Below the pieces are notes generated by a model, which saw only the letters and a program-made list of their open reading frames with translations, did not search any database and was not told the origin of the DNA. A stretch of 64,000 nucleotides of DNA from UBA7330 sp965243485 (GTDB taxonomy: Bacteria; Bacteroidota; Bacteroidia; Cytophagales; Cyclobacteriaceae), in NCBI GenBank assembly GCA_965243485.1, contig CBDEVP010000001.1, forward strand, positions 2,666,001-2,730,000, in the 5' to 3' direction. Position numbers and translations under genes: made by a program. This document shows, one piece after another, positions 53,558-61,279 of this stretch; position 1 is the stretch's first letter, and each line of letters starts with the position of its first letter.

Positions 53558-53615
53558 GTCTGTCCCCGACAGACCTTCCGCATGACAATCTCTATGGCCT
53601 GTCAGGGGACAGGCC
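53558..53615. repeat. Two palindromic repeats of the GTCTGTCCCC family
   Basis: GTCTGTC-CCC-GACAGAC (53558-53574, perfect 7-bp stem) is followed by GGCCTGTC-AGGG-GACAGGCC (53596-53615, perfect 8-bp stem). The two are related in sequence but in opposite loop orientation (CCC versus GGG), as expected for an inverted pair of a REP-like element. Confidence 0.65.
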
Positions 53616-53648
53616 TTGGTAATCGGTTGTCAACATTATTGATCAGTC

Positions 53649-53665
53649 GCCTGGCTGCGCCAGGC
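53649..53665. repeat. GC-rich hairpin
   Basis: GCCTGGC-TGC-GCCAGGC has a perfect 7-bp stem with a 3-base loop, 81 bases before the hicB start. It resembles other short hairpin repeats of the window in size and position. Confidence 0.5.
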
Positions 53666-53746
53666 TGTGCCGAGTGACATTTTCGTATCATTATCATCAG
53701 GAAAAAACAGGAATCAAAATCTGAAAATTTCTGTTAATTTTATGTC

Positions 53747-53974
53747 ATGGAAACTTCAAACTATAGGATCCTGTTGAGGGAGGAACCTGAAGGGGGATTT
53801 ACGGTGTTCGTTCCAGGCCTGGAAGGTTGTATCACCTACGGTAAGAACCTGAAAGAAGCAAAAGAAAATGCGAAAGAGGCGATTGAACTTTATATTGAAT
53901 CCTTAAAAGAAGATAACCTTCCCATTCCAAAAGACGAAAACCTGCTTGAGTTTAGTCTTGAAGTTTCCTCATAA
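53747..53974 (+). CDS. HicB family antitoxin-like protein
   Basis: The 75-residue protein matches the UPF0150/HicB N-terminal fold: YRILLREEPEGGFTVFVPGLEGCITYGKNLKEAKENAKEAIELYIE. There is no C-terminal DNA-binding domain, as in short HicB proteins. A HicA toxin gene is expected next to it on the same strand but is missing; a truncated hicA lies immediately downstream on the opposite strand. It may be an orphan antitoxin. Confidence 0.85.
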   Translation: METSNYRILLREEPEGGFTVFVPGLEGCITYGKNLKEAKENAKEAIELYIESLKEDNLPIPKDENLLEFSLEVSS

Positions 53975-53981
53975 GCTCACA

Positions 53982-54104
53982 CTACTTTAACCCTGCCTGT
54001 TTCAATATCGAATTAAATGTGCCCAAAGGAAAGTCCTTCTTGGGATGAAGTACTACCGCTCTTTTGCCGGCTTCATTTTTGTTTAAAATATGTGACTTTG
54101 TGAT
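53982..54104 (-). pseudogene. Truncated HicA toxin remnant, opposite strand
   Basis: On the minus strand this 40-codon open stretch reads ITKSHILNKNEAGKRAVV followed by LHPKKDFPLGTFNSILKQAG and LK, then TAG. That is the C-terminal half of HicA, whose family motif is VVPHPxKxxxxGTLxxILKQAG. There is no start codon in frame and a TAA precedes it, so the first half of the gene (including the catalytic His region) is lost. It ends 7 bases from the hicB stop, tail to tail, unlike the co-directional order of functional hicAB loci. Confidence 0.72.
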
Positions 54105-54148
54105 TTACATTAAACAAAAAAAAGTGAATAAATTGTTACTTTGTATAA

Positions 54149-54400
54149 ATGGGAACAGAAATGTCAGATATAAAAGTAGAGTTACATCAAATGATTGACC
54201 GCATTGGAGATGATAAGGTTTTAAAAGCTGTTCACACCTTGTTGTCAAACCAGTTGGTTACTTATTCTACTCATGGTGATCCTATAAATCAGATTACTTT
54301 CGAAAAAATGATAAATGAGGGAGAAGACGACATCAAGAAGGGTAGGGTTTTTACCCATGAGGAAGTAAAAGCACATTTTAAACGGAAAATGAATGGCTGA
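54149..54400 (+). CDS. Antitoxin-like protein of a RelE/ParE-type pair
   Basis: The 83-residue acidic protein (or 79 residues from the ATG at 54161) reads MSDIKVELHQMIDRIGDDKV, then HTLLSNQLVT and a charged C-terminus THEEVKAHFKRKMNG. Its overlap of 8 bases with the downstream toxin-like gene and its small size mark it as the cognate antitoxin. Such antitoxins bind their own promoter; no clear operator was found. Confidence 0.75.
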   Translation: MGTEMSDIKVELHQMIDRIGDDKVLKAVHTLLSNQLVTYSTHGDPINQITFEKMINEGEDDIKKGRVFTHEEVKAHFKRKMNG

Positions 54401-54695
54401 TCATAAGGTGATTTGGTCCGCCAGATCGCTCAGAGATCTAGATAAAGCTCATGAATTATTAGCAGAACACTCTTTGGAAGCCGCTAACCAAGCGGTTGAT
54501 AACATACTCGAAAGAAGCACACAATTAGAACAATTTCCAGAATCAGGTCCAGTGGAACCAAGCCTGGCGCATCGAAAGAAGGAACATCGCTATTTGGTAA
54601 GCGGATATCACAAAATTATTTATCGTATCGAAAGGCAAAAGATACTCATCATTCGGGTTTTTGATACAAGGCAATATCCCAAAAAATTGAAATAA
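54393..54695 (+). CDS. RelE/ParE family toxin
   Basis: The 100-residue basic protein has the ParE/RelE fold text: VIWSARSLRDLDKAHELLAEHS, ILERSTQLEQFPESGPVEP, HRYLVSGYHKIIYRIERQKILIIRVFDTRQYP. The conserved C-terminal Arg and RVFDTRQ segment are present. It overlaps the antitoxin-like gene by 8 bases. Whether it is a ribosome-dependent RNase or a gyrase inhibitor is not clear. Confidence 0.85.
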   Translation: MADHKVIWSARSLRDLDKAHELLAEHSLEAANQAVDNILERSTQLEQFPESGPVEPSLAHRKKEHRYLVSGYHKIIYRIERQKILIIRVFDTRQYPKKLK

Positions 54696-54714
54696 AAATG
54701 CCCCGCTTACTTAT

Positions 54715-54990
54715 TTACCCAATTAAAAATTTACCCTGTTTTTTCTTGATTTGAATAACTATTCTTCCAGCCAGGTAAAATATTGCAGTAAATAGTGGCA
54801 AATGAAGATAATGTTCCGAAACGCCAAAAATCCATAGACCAAAATCAAAAAAAAATCCTGGTATTCTAAACAACATAGGCCACCCACCTCTCCAAGAGCC
54901 ATGATATATTGACAGAAATGAGATAACTGGATTATAGTAATTTATTTTGGCTTCGTGTAAGCTCTTTCCATTTCCGTTATAATGATTCAA
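54715..54990 (-). CDS. Small hypothetical protein with one membrane segment
   Basis: The 91-residue minus-strand frame has an aromatic-rich centre (WRGGWPMLFRIPGFFFDFGLWIFG) and a hydrophobic segment (LPLFTAIFYLAGRIVIQI). No family is recognised. It begins 8 bases downstream of the 50-residue ORF on the same strand, which suggests a two-gene unit. It converges on the toxin gene. Low GC compared with flanking core genes suggests a horizontally acquired patch. Confidence 0.45.
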   Translation of the reverse strand: MNHYNGNGKSLHEAKINYYNPVISFLSIYHGSWRGGWPMLFRIPGFFFDFGLWIFGVSEHYLHLPLFTAIFYLAGRIVIQIKKKQGKFLIG

Positions 54991-54998
54991 TAAATAAT

Positions 54999-55151
54999 CT
55001 ATGTAGAAACCGAGATTTTTTTATGTCGCACCACTCTGTTACCCTCCATAGCCTCTAAAATTCTATAGAGTTGAACGACACTTTTATACCCAATTTTCGT
55101 TAGCTCTCCTTCATTAAATTTTTCCTCTAATTCTTTTAATTTTTCTTTCAT
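54999..55151 (-). CDS. 50-residue hypothetical protein
   Basis: The frame starts at the ATG at 55151 and reads MKEKLKELEEKFNEGELTKI, then GYKSVVQLYRILEAMEGNRV and VRHKKISVST, ending TAG. It is highly charged and predicted helical, with a coiled-coil-like start. No family is recognised. It lies directly upstream of the 91-residue frame on the same strand in the accessory patch, so it may be a small regulator or antitoxin. Confidence 0.5.
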   Translation of the reverse strand: MKEKLKELEEKFNEGELTKIGYKSVVQLYRILEAMEGNRVVRHKKISVST

Positions 55152-55210
55152 ACACCTTCAATTAAATTGGAAGTAATTTAAGATCATTATAATTAGATCA
55201 CAGTGCTTGG

Positions 55211-55222
55211 CTGTCCCGACAG
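55211..55222. repeat. Shortened copy of the GTCTGTCCCC palindrome
   Basis: CTGTC-CC-GACAG (55211-55222), followed by ACCTTCCG as in the copy at 53558. It is a truncated member of the repeat family and lies just downstream of the CPBP gene stop. Confidence 0.5.
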
Positions 55223-55234
55223 ACCTTCCGGGGT

Positions 55235-55987
55235 TCAAACCAGAGCTTCAAAGCTCACCATCACCACATGCGTAAATATATGCGCGATCATGGCACTTTC
55301 CAGTCCCTTTTTCCAGTATAGCCATCCAAATATGATCCCACCAAGGGAGTTACCAATTAGAATGTAAGACAACAAGGTTGTTGACGGATCCCCCAGGGCC
55401 TGAAATGCTGCCGGGAAATGACCAAGGGCAAAAATGAATGCTGATAACAGGATGCCCATCCAGTACACCCAATCTCTTTTCTTAAAAATCAGGGACATCA
55501 GCCAGATCAGGAAAGTCATCACACCAAACCTGATCAGGATCTCTTCGGTGATCCCTCCATACAGAAACCTGCCGGCCAAAGAGATCTTAATAGCACCGGA
55601 CAATTCCATAAATTCCGAAGGAATGACCGAAGAAAAATACCAGATAACCAGGCTGATCAGGAGACCTGATATGACTCCTCCAATAACGCCAGGAAAAATA
55701 GTATCCCTGAAACTGATTTCTTCAGTTCTAATCCCCGCTAATTTCTCTAAAAACGGGACCGAAAGATTGATTTTTTGATACAGCAAAGTGCCTGTTACAA
55801 CAGCAATCACCACTAGAATGGCGGGATTGATCAGCATCAGCAGCTTGATTTGCTGATCAGAAAAGCTTTGTCTCAATATGGCCTCTGCTTCAGGGGGGAT
55901 CGTAAAGTCCATGGTTAGCATGGATGCTACGCCCATTAAGCCAAGAATGAGCAATATCAACCCGAGTTTAAGTTTATTGTAATTCAT
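55235..55987 (-). CDS. CPBP family intramembrane glutamic endopeptidase
   Basis: The 250-residue membrane protein has seven to eight helices with the CPBP (Abi/Rce1) active-site motifs: EE in GGITEEILIRFG, His in FALGHFPAAF, and His in MIAHIFTHVV. These proteins cleave within the membrane; bacterial substrates are mostly unknown. It is monocistronic. The start ATG at 55987 gives MNYNKLKLGLILLILGLMG, a first membrane helix. Confidence 0.92.
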   Translation of the reverse strand: MNYNKLKLGLILLILGLMGVASMLTMDFTIPPEAEAILRQSFSDQQIKLLMLINPAILVVIAVVTGTLLYQKINLSVPFLEKLAGIRTEEISFRDTIFPGVIGGVISGLLISLVIWYFSSVIPSEFMELSGAIKISLAGRFLYGGITEEILIRFGVMTFLIWLMSLIFKKRDWVYWMGILLSAFIFALGHFPAAFQALGDPSTTLLSYILIGNSLGGIIFGWLYWKKGLESAMIAHIFTHVVMVSFEALV

Positions 55988-56014
55988 CCCATAAGCAGTT
56001 ATAAACGAGGTATT

Positions 56015-57253
56015 TTAGCTCTTTTCAGCTTCAAACGTAAGCATACTCATTTGATCGAGATCAAAGGATTCATTGGCCAGATCCCTCAGTTTTGATGCAT
56101 CTACCCGGTCGATCTGTTCAAAGAGGTCGTTCAGGTCTGGTATCTTATTCAGGTCCAGCATGCTTTTAGCCATCATGAGCATCACGGCGTTGTTGTTTTC
56201 CTCCGACATGGCCAGCTGTCCTTTGAGCTGCTGCTTGGCCTGATGGAGCTGCAGCTGGCCTAAAGGTTTTTTCTTGAGCAATTCAAGCTCTCTTCGGATG
56301 ATCTTCAGGCTTTTTCCCAGGTTCTTAGGATCAGTGGCAAAATAGATGCCGAACATACCGGTCTCAAGATAGGGTGCATAATTGGCGTCAATGCCATAAA
56401 CAAACCCATGTTTTTCACGGAGCGAAAGGTTCAACCGTGAGTTCATTCCCGGACCTCCGAGGATATTTACCAGCATGAAAAAAGGGATCCTGTTTGGGTC
56501 TTTTATACTATAACTGGTCGATCCCATGGCCACATGTGTCTGTGAGATCGGTTTGCCGATCGTTTTTGCCTGCGGTTGGTATTCCTCAAAGTAATTTCGT
56601 TTGGGCGTATGATTCTTATAAGGCTGGGGCGAAACATACTTTTCTACCATGCGGATCAGCTTCTTCGGGGAATAATTTCCCACACTTGAAACGATGATCC
56701 TTTCCGTATTCAGATTCCTTTGCAGAAAATTGACAAAATGCGGTTTATGAAAGCTTCCTACGGTTTCTTCGGTACCCAGTATGTTTTTACCCAGCGCATG
56801 ATCCTTAAAGATCACTTCGTCAAAATCATCCTGAATGGCATCGTCCGGAGTATCACGATACATCGCCATCTCTTCCAGAATGACCATGCGCTCTTTTTCG
56901 ATTTGACTCTCGGGAAATGTAGCATTGAAGGTAATGTCAGCGAGTAGCTCAACCGCTTTATCCAAATGGTTATCGAGGATGGAAGCATGGAAGCAGATTT
57001 TCTCTTTCGTCGTATAGGCGTTAAGCTCTCCGCCGAGAGACTCGAGACGGTTCAGAATGTGGAATGCTTTCCTTTTTGTGGTACCCTTGAAGGCCATGTG
57101 TTCCCAGAAATGGGCAAGCCCCTGTTCCTCCGGAAGCTCATCACGGCTGCCGATATCCAGCATGATGCCCACATGAGCAATTTTGGTATTGGACATCTGC
57201 CTGTGGATCACCCGGATCCCATTCTCCAGCTCGATCAGCTCGTACTCCTTCAT
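56015..57253 (-). CDS. M16 family zinc peptidase
   Basis: The 412-residue protein has the inverted zinc motif HFWEH (in GLAHFWEHMAFKGT, about 46-50) and the third ligand Glu in VILEEMAMYRDTPDD about 75 residues later. The C-terminal M16 half includes GGPGMNSRLNLSLREKHGFVYG. It is a cytoplasmic or periplasmic oligopeptidase related to mitochondrial processing peptidase. There is no signal peptide. Confidence 0.94.
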   Translation of the reverse strand: MKEYELIELENGIRVIHRQMSNTKIAHVGIMLDIGSRDELPEEQGLAHFWEHMAFKGTTKRKAFHILNRLESLGGELNAYTTKEKICFHASILDNHLDKAVELLADITFNATFPESQIEKERMVILEEMAMYRDTPDDAIQDDFDEVIFKDHALGKNILGTEETVGSFHKPHFVNFLQRNLNTERIIVSSVGNYSPKKLIRMVEKYVSPQPYKNHTPKRNYFEEYQPQAKTIGKPISQTHVAMGSTSYSIKDPNRIPFFMLVNILGGPGMNSRLNLSLREKHGFVYGIDANYAPYLETGMFGIYFATDPKNLGKSLKIIRRELELLKKKPLGQLQLHQAKQQLKGQLAMSEENNNAVMLMMAKSMLDLNKIPDLNDLFEQIDRVDASKLRDLANESFDLDQMSMLTFEAEKS

Positions 57254-57261
57254 AAGGCCTG

Positions 57262-57269
57262 CAAATTTA
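57262..57269 (-). promoter_or_regulatory. Candidate -7 promoter box of the M16 peptidase gene
   Basis: On the minus strand TAAATTTG matches TAnnTTTG exactly, with a TTG 22 bases further upstream (57292-57294). It would start transcription within a few bases of the ATG, giving an almost leaderless transcript, which lowers confidence. Confidence 0.3.
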
Positions 57270-57285
57270 CCTAATTTTATGCCGG

Positions 57286-58278
57286 ATGCATCAATTTAAT
57301 AAGATTCTCATCATCCAGACTGCATTTATCGGGGATGTCATTCTGGCCACGTCGGTTGTTGAAAAACTTCATCAGTGTTTTCCCCAGAGTAAGCTGGACT
57401 TCCTTCTCCGAAAGGGCAACGAACGCTTGCTGGCGGGTCATCCCCATATTCGGGAGGTATTGATATGGGACAAGCGGTCAAAAAAGCTGGCCAATCTCCA
57501 TTCAATGGTTCGGAAAGTCAGGAAAAACAAATATGATCTGGTCATCAATCTTCAGCGTTTTTTATCTTCAGGAATCCTTGCGGGCTTTTCCGGAGCAAGC
57601 AAAATTGTAGGCTTCAGCAAAAATCCCTTGAGTTTTCTTTTCAGTGAAACCGTGGCTCATAAAATCGGGGATGGTACCCATGAAATAGAGAGAAATCAGC
57701 AGTTGATCGCCAGTTTTACAGACAACAAACCAGTAAGGCCCAGGTTACATCTGAGCGACCACGTGCTGGAAAGCGTTTCAGCATATAAAAAAGGACCGTA
57801 CATCACCATTGCCCCGACCTCTGTGTGGTTTACCAAACAATTTCCTGCTGAAAAGTGGATTGAATTCATCAATAAGACTTCTTTCGGCGGAAAGATCTAC
57901 CTGATGGGGGGTCCGGATGATCATGAGGCCTGCGAGCGCATAAAAAACGACACTAAAAATGAGCTGGTGGTCAATCTGTGCGGAAAGCTGGATCTAATGG
58001 GTTCTGCTGCTTTGATGAAAGATGCCAAAATGAATTTTGTGAATGATTCGGCACCTCAGCACCTGGCTTCGGCGGTCAATGCGCCTACCTGTTCAGTCTT
58101 TTGTTCTACCATACCGGATTTTGGATTTGGCCCGCTTTCCGACCGTCATACGATCATTGAGACAAACGTAGTACTCAGTTGCAGGCCCTGCGGTTTGCAT
58201 GGTTACAGATCGTGCCCCGAGGGCCATTTTAAATGTGCCCTGACCATTGAAACTTCTGCGCTCGAATCCGTGTTATAA
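57286..58278 (+). CDS. Glycosyltransferase family 9 (heptosyltransferase-like)
   Basis: The 330-residue protein opens with KILIIQTAFIGDVILATSVVEKL, the family start, and continues with LDFLLRKGNERLLAGHP, ITIAPTSVWFTKQFPAEKW and FVNDSAPQHLASAVNAPTCSVF near the nucleotide-sugar site. It is a GT-B enzyme of lipopolysaccharide core synthesis acting at the inner face of the inner membrane. It is divergent from the M16 peptidase gene with a 32-base gap. Confidence 0.93.
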   Translation: MHQFNKILIIQTAFIGDVILATSVVEKLHQCFPQSKLDFLLRKGNERLLAGHPHIREVLIWDKRSKKLANLHSMVRKVRKNKYDLVINLQRFLSSGILAGFSGASKIVGFSKNPLSFLFSETVAHKIGDGTHEIERNQQLIASFTDNKPVRPRLHLSDHVLESVSAYKKGPYITIAPTSVWFTKQFPAEKWIEFINKTSFGGKIYLMGGPDDHEACERIKNDTKNELVVNLCGKLDLMGSAALMKDAKMNFVNDSAPQHLASAVNAPTCSVFCSTIPDFGFGPLSDRHTIIETNVVLSCRPCGLHGYRSCPEGHFKCALTIETSALESVL

Positions 58279-58422
58279 TTAAATAAAAATAAGAAAAGTG
58301 ATAATTTTTCGTTAATCTTGCAAAGTGAGAGGCGAGATGCGCATCCTTCCTTTAAGAACCTTTCGGTATCCGATTGAATATGTCTCTAGTCACCTCATCA
58401 TTTTTGTAATACAAGCAATTAT

Positions 58423-58722
58423 ATGAACATTTTTGTAACGAAGTTAAATTATGGTACTTCAGAAGTATCATTGAGAGAACTATTTGAAAATTATGGCGAG
58501 GTGTCCTCGGCCAAGATCATTATGGACCGTGAAACCGGTCGATCCAAAGGTTACGGTTTCGTAGAAATCGATGACGACTCAGCAGCACAACAAGCGATTG
58601 ACGAATTGAATGAAACCGAGTTTGAAGGAAATACAATCATTGTAAAAGAGGCCCGGCCCAGAGAAAACTCTGGTGGCAACCGGGGTGGATATAATAAAAA
58701 CAGAAACTTTAATCGTTATTAA
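58423..58722 (+). CDS. RNA-binding protein with one RRM
   Basis: The 99-residue protein has a complete RRM: RNP2 MNIFVTKLN at the start, RNP1 KGYGFVEI (about 47-54) and a C-terminal Gly/Asn/Arg-rich tail (GGNRGGYNKNRNFNRY). These single-RRM proteins act in Bacteroidota and cyanobacteria as cold- or stress-linked RNA chaperones. The 144-base upstream gap is long for a single gene and may be a regulatory leader. The next gene follows after 2 bases. Confidence 0.93.
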   Translation: MNIFVTKLNYGTSEVSLRELFENYGEVSSAKIIMDRETGRSKGYGFVEIDDDSAAQQAIDELNETEFEGNTIIVKEARPRENSGGNRGGYNKNRNFNRY

Positions 58723-58724
58723 TT

Positions 58725-58943
58725 ATGGCAAGACCTGCAACGGCCCCCATCAAGCTAAAAGATGGGTTTTATATTGAATTAAGAAACCAGGGTGGATTAA
58801 AAGGGATAAAACTTCGAAGGGAGTCTATTGAACAGGTATTAGTAGCAATCAAAAAGTACAGTAAAACCTACGACGTTCACTATCTTGGTGAGTTTAAGAA
58901 GGGTAAGGTAATCAACGACAAATTACCCAAAGAATCAAAATAA
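58725..58943 (+). CDS. 72-residue hypothetical protein coupled to the RRM gene
   Basis: It starts 2 bases after the RRM stop. The protein (KLKDGFYIELRNQGGLKGIKL, then RRESIEQVLVAIKKYSKTYD and VHYLGEFKKGKVIND) is small, very basic and has a beta-alpha-beta-like pattern. I have seen similar small proteins in Bacteroidota but know no name. Coupling to an RNA-binding protein and its high charge suggest an RNA-related role, which is inference. Confidence 0.78.
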   Translation: MARPATAPIKLKDGFYIELRNQGGLKGIKLRRESIEQVLVAIKKYSKTYDVHYLGEFKKGKVINDKLPKESK

Positions 58944-58963
58944 ACTGAATTTAGTTGGTACAG

Positions 58964-59019
58964 GAACCAAAACCTGAAAGGAAAATCAATGTATCCTTTC
59001 TCGTTTTGGTTCTTTTTTT
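58964..59019 (+). terminator. Rho-independent terminator of the RRM operon
   Basis: GAACCAAAAC (58964-58973) pairs perfectly with GTTTTGGTTC (59003-59012). An inner stem GAAAGGA/TCCTTTC extends it, and TTTTTTT follows at 59013-59019. It lies 21 bases after the stop of the 72-residue gene. Confidence 0.85.
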
Positions 59020-59251
59020 GCCCTTTCGACTGGGAAAAGAGCTGATCGGACCGGCTCATTAGCTTTTTCTTTATCCGGATTTCCTCCATGAGTATGGCGA
59101 AAACCAAGGTCATTGGCCTGGTGAGACCGCTGTTGTATTTATGGATCTGTCATTGATCTCCGGTCGTTCTTTCAAAAGCAAAAACTGAAAGAAATATTAA
59201 TTTTAAGCACAACATCCGTACAAATCGGAGATTTTAAATCTTTTGCAACCC

Positions 59252-60544
59252 ATGAGGTATCACGCGATAAATAACAGGCTTTTTGTTGAAAATAGAAAAA
59301 GGCTTATCAGGGAGCTTAAATCCAATTCCATTGTTGTCCTTCATTCGAATGACATCTATCCTACCAATGCGGATGGCACCATGCCATTTAAGCAAAATTC
59401 GGAGCTGTTTTATCTGACTGGCGTTGATCAGGAAGAGACCATTCTGATCATTGCGCCGGACTTCCCGGATCAAAAGATGAGGGAAATCCTCTTTCTGAGA
59501 GAGACCAATGATGTCATTGCTACCTGGGAAGGTCATAAGCTGACAGAGGAGGAGGGTACCAAAACATCCGGCATTCAAAACATCAGGTGGACCAAGGAAT
59601 TTGAACAGGTATTGCATACACTGCTGGCAGAGTGTGAACATATCTATCTACCTGCCAATGAACACATCAGGAGCACCTCCAAAGTGGAGACAGCCAATGA
59701 CCGGTTTATCGCCTGGTGTAAAAGCAACTATCCATTGCACAATTACGAAAGGCTGTCTCCGATCCTCTACCGGAAAAGAATGGTGAAGTCAGATGCGGAA
59801 ATAAAACTGATAGAGCATGCCTGCCAGATCACAGAAAAGGGCTTTAGAAGAATATTGGATGTGGTAAAACCGGGCGTTTGGGAATATGAAATAGAAGCTG
59901 AATACGCTCACGAATTTCTCTCAAACAGATCCAGAGGTTTTGCCTACACACCTATCATTGCCGGAGGAAAGAATAGTTGTGTGCTGCACTACATAGAAAA
60001 CAACCAGCAACTAAAAGATGGAGACCTGCTGCTCATGGACGTAGGAGCTGAGTATGCCAATTATAACTCTGACATGACAAGGACGATTCCTGTGAATGGA
60101 AAATTCACTCCCAGGCAAAAGCAGGTTTATGAGGCGGTATTAAGGGTGAAAAATCAGGCTACTGCACTTCTTTCGCCAGGAAATAGCATACCCAAATACC
60201 ATAAGGAAATAGGGGAGATCATGACCGGGGAGCTGATCGATCTCGGATTGCTGGATAAAACGGATGTCAAACAGCAGGAAAAGGGTCACCCGGCCTATAA
60301 AAAATATTTTATGCATGGTACCTCACATCATCTGGGTTTGGACGTACATGATGTGGGTTCCATCTACCGGGAGTTTGAAGTTGGAATGGTCTTTACCGTG
60401 GAGCCGGGAATTTACATCCCTCAGGAAAACATTGGCATCCGGATAGAAGATGACATTCTCCTCACCAGAGACGGAACGCGGAATCTGATGAGAAACATTC
60501 CGATACACCCGGAGGAGATCGAAGACCTGATGAACAGGAAGTAA
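59252..60544 (+). CDS. Xaa-Pro aminopeptidase (aminopeptidase P, M24B)
   Basis: The 430-residue protein has an N-terminal creatinase-like domain (RYHAINNRLFVENRKRLI; LFYLTGVDQEETILIIAPDFPD) and the pita-bread catalytic domain. The metal ligands are in LLLMDVGAEYANYNSDMTRTIPV (two Asp), HGTSHHLGLDVHDVG (His), VFTVEPGIYIP (Glu) and GIRIEDDILLT (Glu). It removes N-terminal residues before proline. I use ATG 59252; the TTG at 59243 is less likely. The 223-base region upstream holds no other gene. Confidence 0.95.
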   Translation: MRYHAINNRLFVENRKRLIRELKSNSIVVLHSNDIYPTNADGTMPFKQNSELFYLTGVDQEETILIIAPDFPDQKMREILFLRETNDVIATWEGHKLTEEEGTKTSGIQNIRWTKEFEQVLHTLLAECEHIYLPANEHIRSTSKVETANDRFIAWCKSNYPLHNYERLSPILYRKRMVKSDAEIKLIEHACQITEKGFRRILDVVKPGVWEYEIEAEYAHEFLSNRSRGFAYTPIIAGGKNSCVLHYIENNQQLKDGDLLLMDVGAEYANYNSDMTRTIPVNGKFTPRQKQVYEAVLRVKNQATALLSPGNSIPKYHKEIGEIMTGELIDLGLLDKTDVKQQEKGHPAYKKYFMHGTSHHLGLDVHDVGSIYREFEVGMVFTVEPGIYIPQENIGIRIEDDILLTRDGTRNLMRNIPIHPEEIEDLMNRK

Positions 60545-60584
60545 TATTAATGCCCAAACCAACCAGTCGAAAAAGTTATTTGGT

Positions 60585-60592
60585 TAATTTTG
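60585..60592 (+). promoter_or_regulatory. Candidate -7 promoter box of the DUF4290-murA operon
   Basis: TAATTTTG matches TAnnTTTG, 16 bases before the start codon at 60609. No clear -33 TTTG is at the right distance. Confidence 0.35.
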
Positions 60593-60608
60593 AACAAAAC
60601 ATTTAAGG

Positions 60609-61277
60609 ATGAACTTGGAATACAATACACAGCGGGAGCAACTGACATTGAGGGAGTATGGCAGAAATGTGCAAAACCTCGTCAAATTCATCAGGGAGAA
60701 CCCTGACAAGGAGAAGAGGAACAGACACGCCGCGCTGTTGGTTGATCTGATGAAAATGATCAATCCTGAATTAAATAAAGATGCTTCTGAGTACAACCAG
60801 AAGGTTTGGGATGACCTGTTCATTATCTCAAATTTTGACCTTGATGTGGAAAGCCCGTTTCCAATCCCCGAGGCCACGATCCTTGACCGGAAACCGGACA
60901 GAATGCATTACCAGTCCAATGAGATCAAATACAGGCATTATGGCAGGAGTGTGGAGATCCTCATCGAGAACGCATCAAAGCTGGAAGACCCTAAAGAGCG
61001 GGAGGGCGCAGTGATCACCATCGGAAGGCTGATGAAGTCTTTTTACCTGACATGGAATAAAGACAGCATAGAAGACGAACAGATACTGAAAACAATCCGT
61101 CAGCTCTCCAACGATAAACTGGATATTGATATCAATAAAGTTAAAGAGTTTAACCTTTTTGATTCTGAAAGAAAAGAAAAATCCGGTGATGGTGGAAGGA
61201 GCGGTCATCACCAGAACAGAGGAAGAAAAGGAGGTAAAAGAAACTTCAGTAACAAACGTCGTAGAAGCAACAACTAA
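60609..61277 (+). CDS. DUF4290 family protein
   Basis: The 222-residue protein (MNLEYNTQREQLTLREYGRN at the start; PFPIPEATILDRKPDRM in the middle) belongs to DUF4290, a Bacteroidota-specific family of unknown function that is nearly always encoded directly upstream of murA. The C-terminal 30 residues are very basic (HHQNRGRKGGKRNFSNKRRR), suggesting nucleic acid or membrane-surface contact. The murA start follows 2 bases after its stop. Confidence 0.92.
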   Translation: MNLEYNTQREQLTLREYGRNVQNLVKFIRENPDKEKRNRHAALLVDLMKMINPELNKDASEYNQKVWDDLFIISNFDLDVESPFPIPEATILDRKPDRMHYQSNEIKYRHYGRSVEILIENASKLEDPKEREGAVITIGRLMKSFYLTWNKDSIEDEQILKTIRQLSNDKLDIDINKVKEFNLFDSERKEKSGDGGRSGHHQNRGRKGGKRNFSNKRRRSNN

Positions 61278-61279
61278 GA

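Larger units (their letters stand above)
53318..53746. other. Repeat-rich intergenic region
   Basis: The 429 bases contain three hairpin repeats (53558-53574, 53596-53615, 53649-53665) and, from 53339, a stretch that stays open for 66 codons but has no protein-like character and no homologue that I recognise. The stretch GTCTCTACGAAGCAGAGCGC at 53370 resembles text at about 30672. Confidence 0.5.

Noticed and set aside
51909..53665. Possible CRISPR array
   Set aside because: The palindromes are not evenly spaced, the arms vary and there are no Cas genes, so these are REP-like repeats.
59020..59251. Possible RNA gene or small ORF between the RRM operon terminator and aminopeptidase P
   Set aside because: No cloverleaf, no conserved structure and no convincing frame were found; considered plain intergenic sequence.
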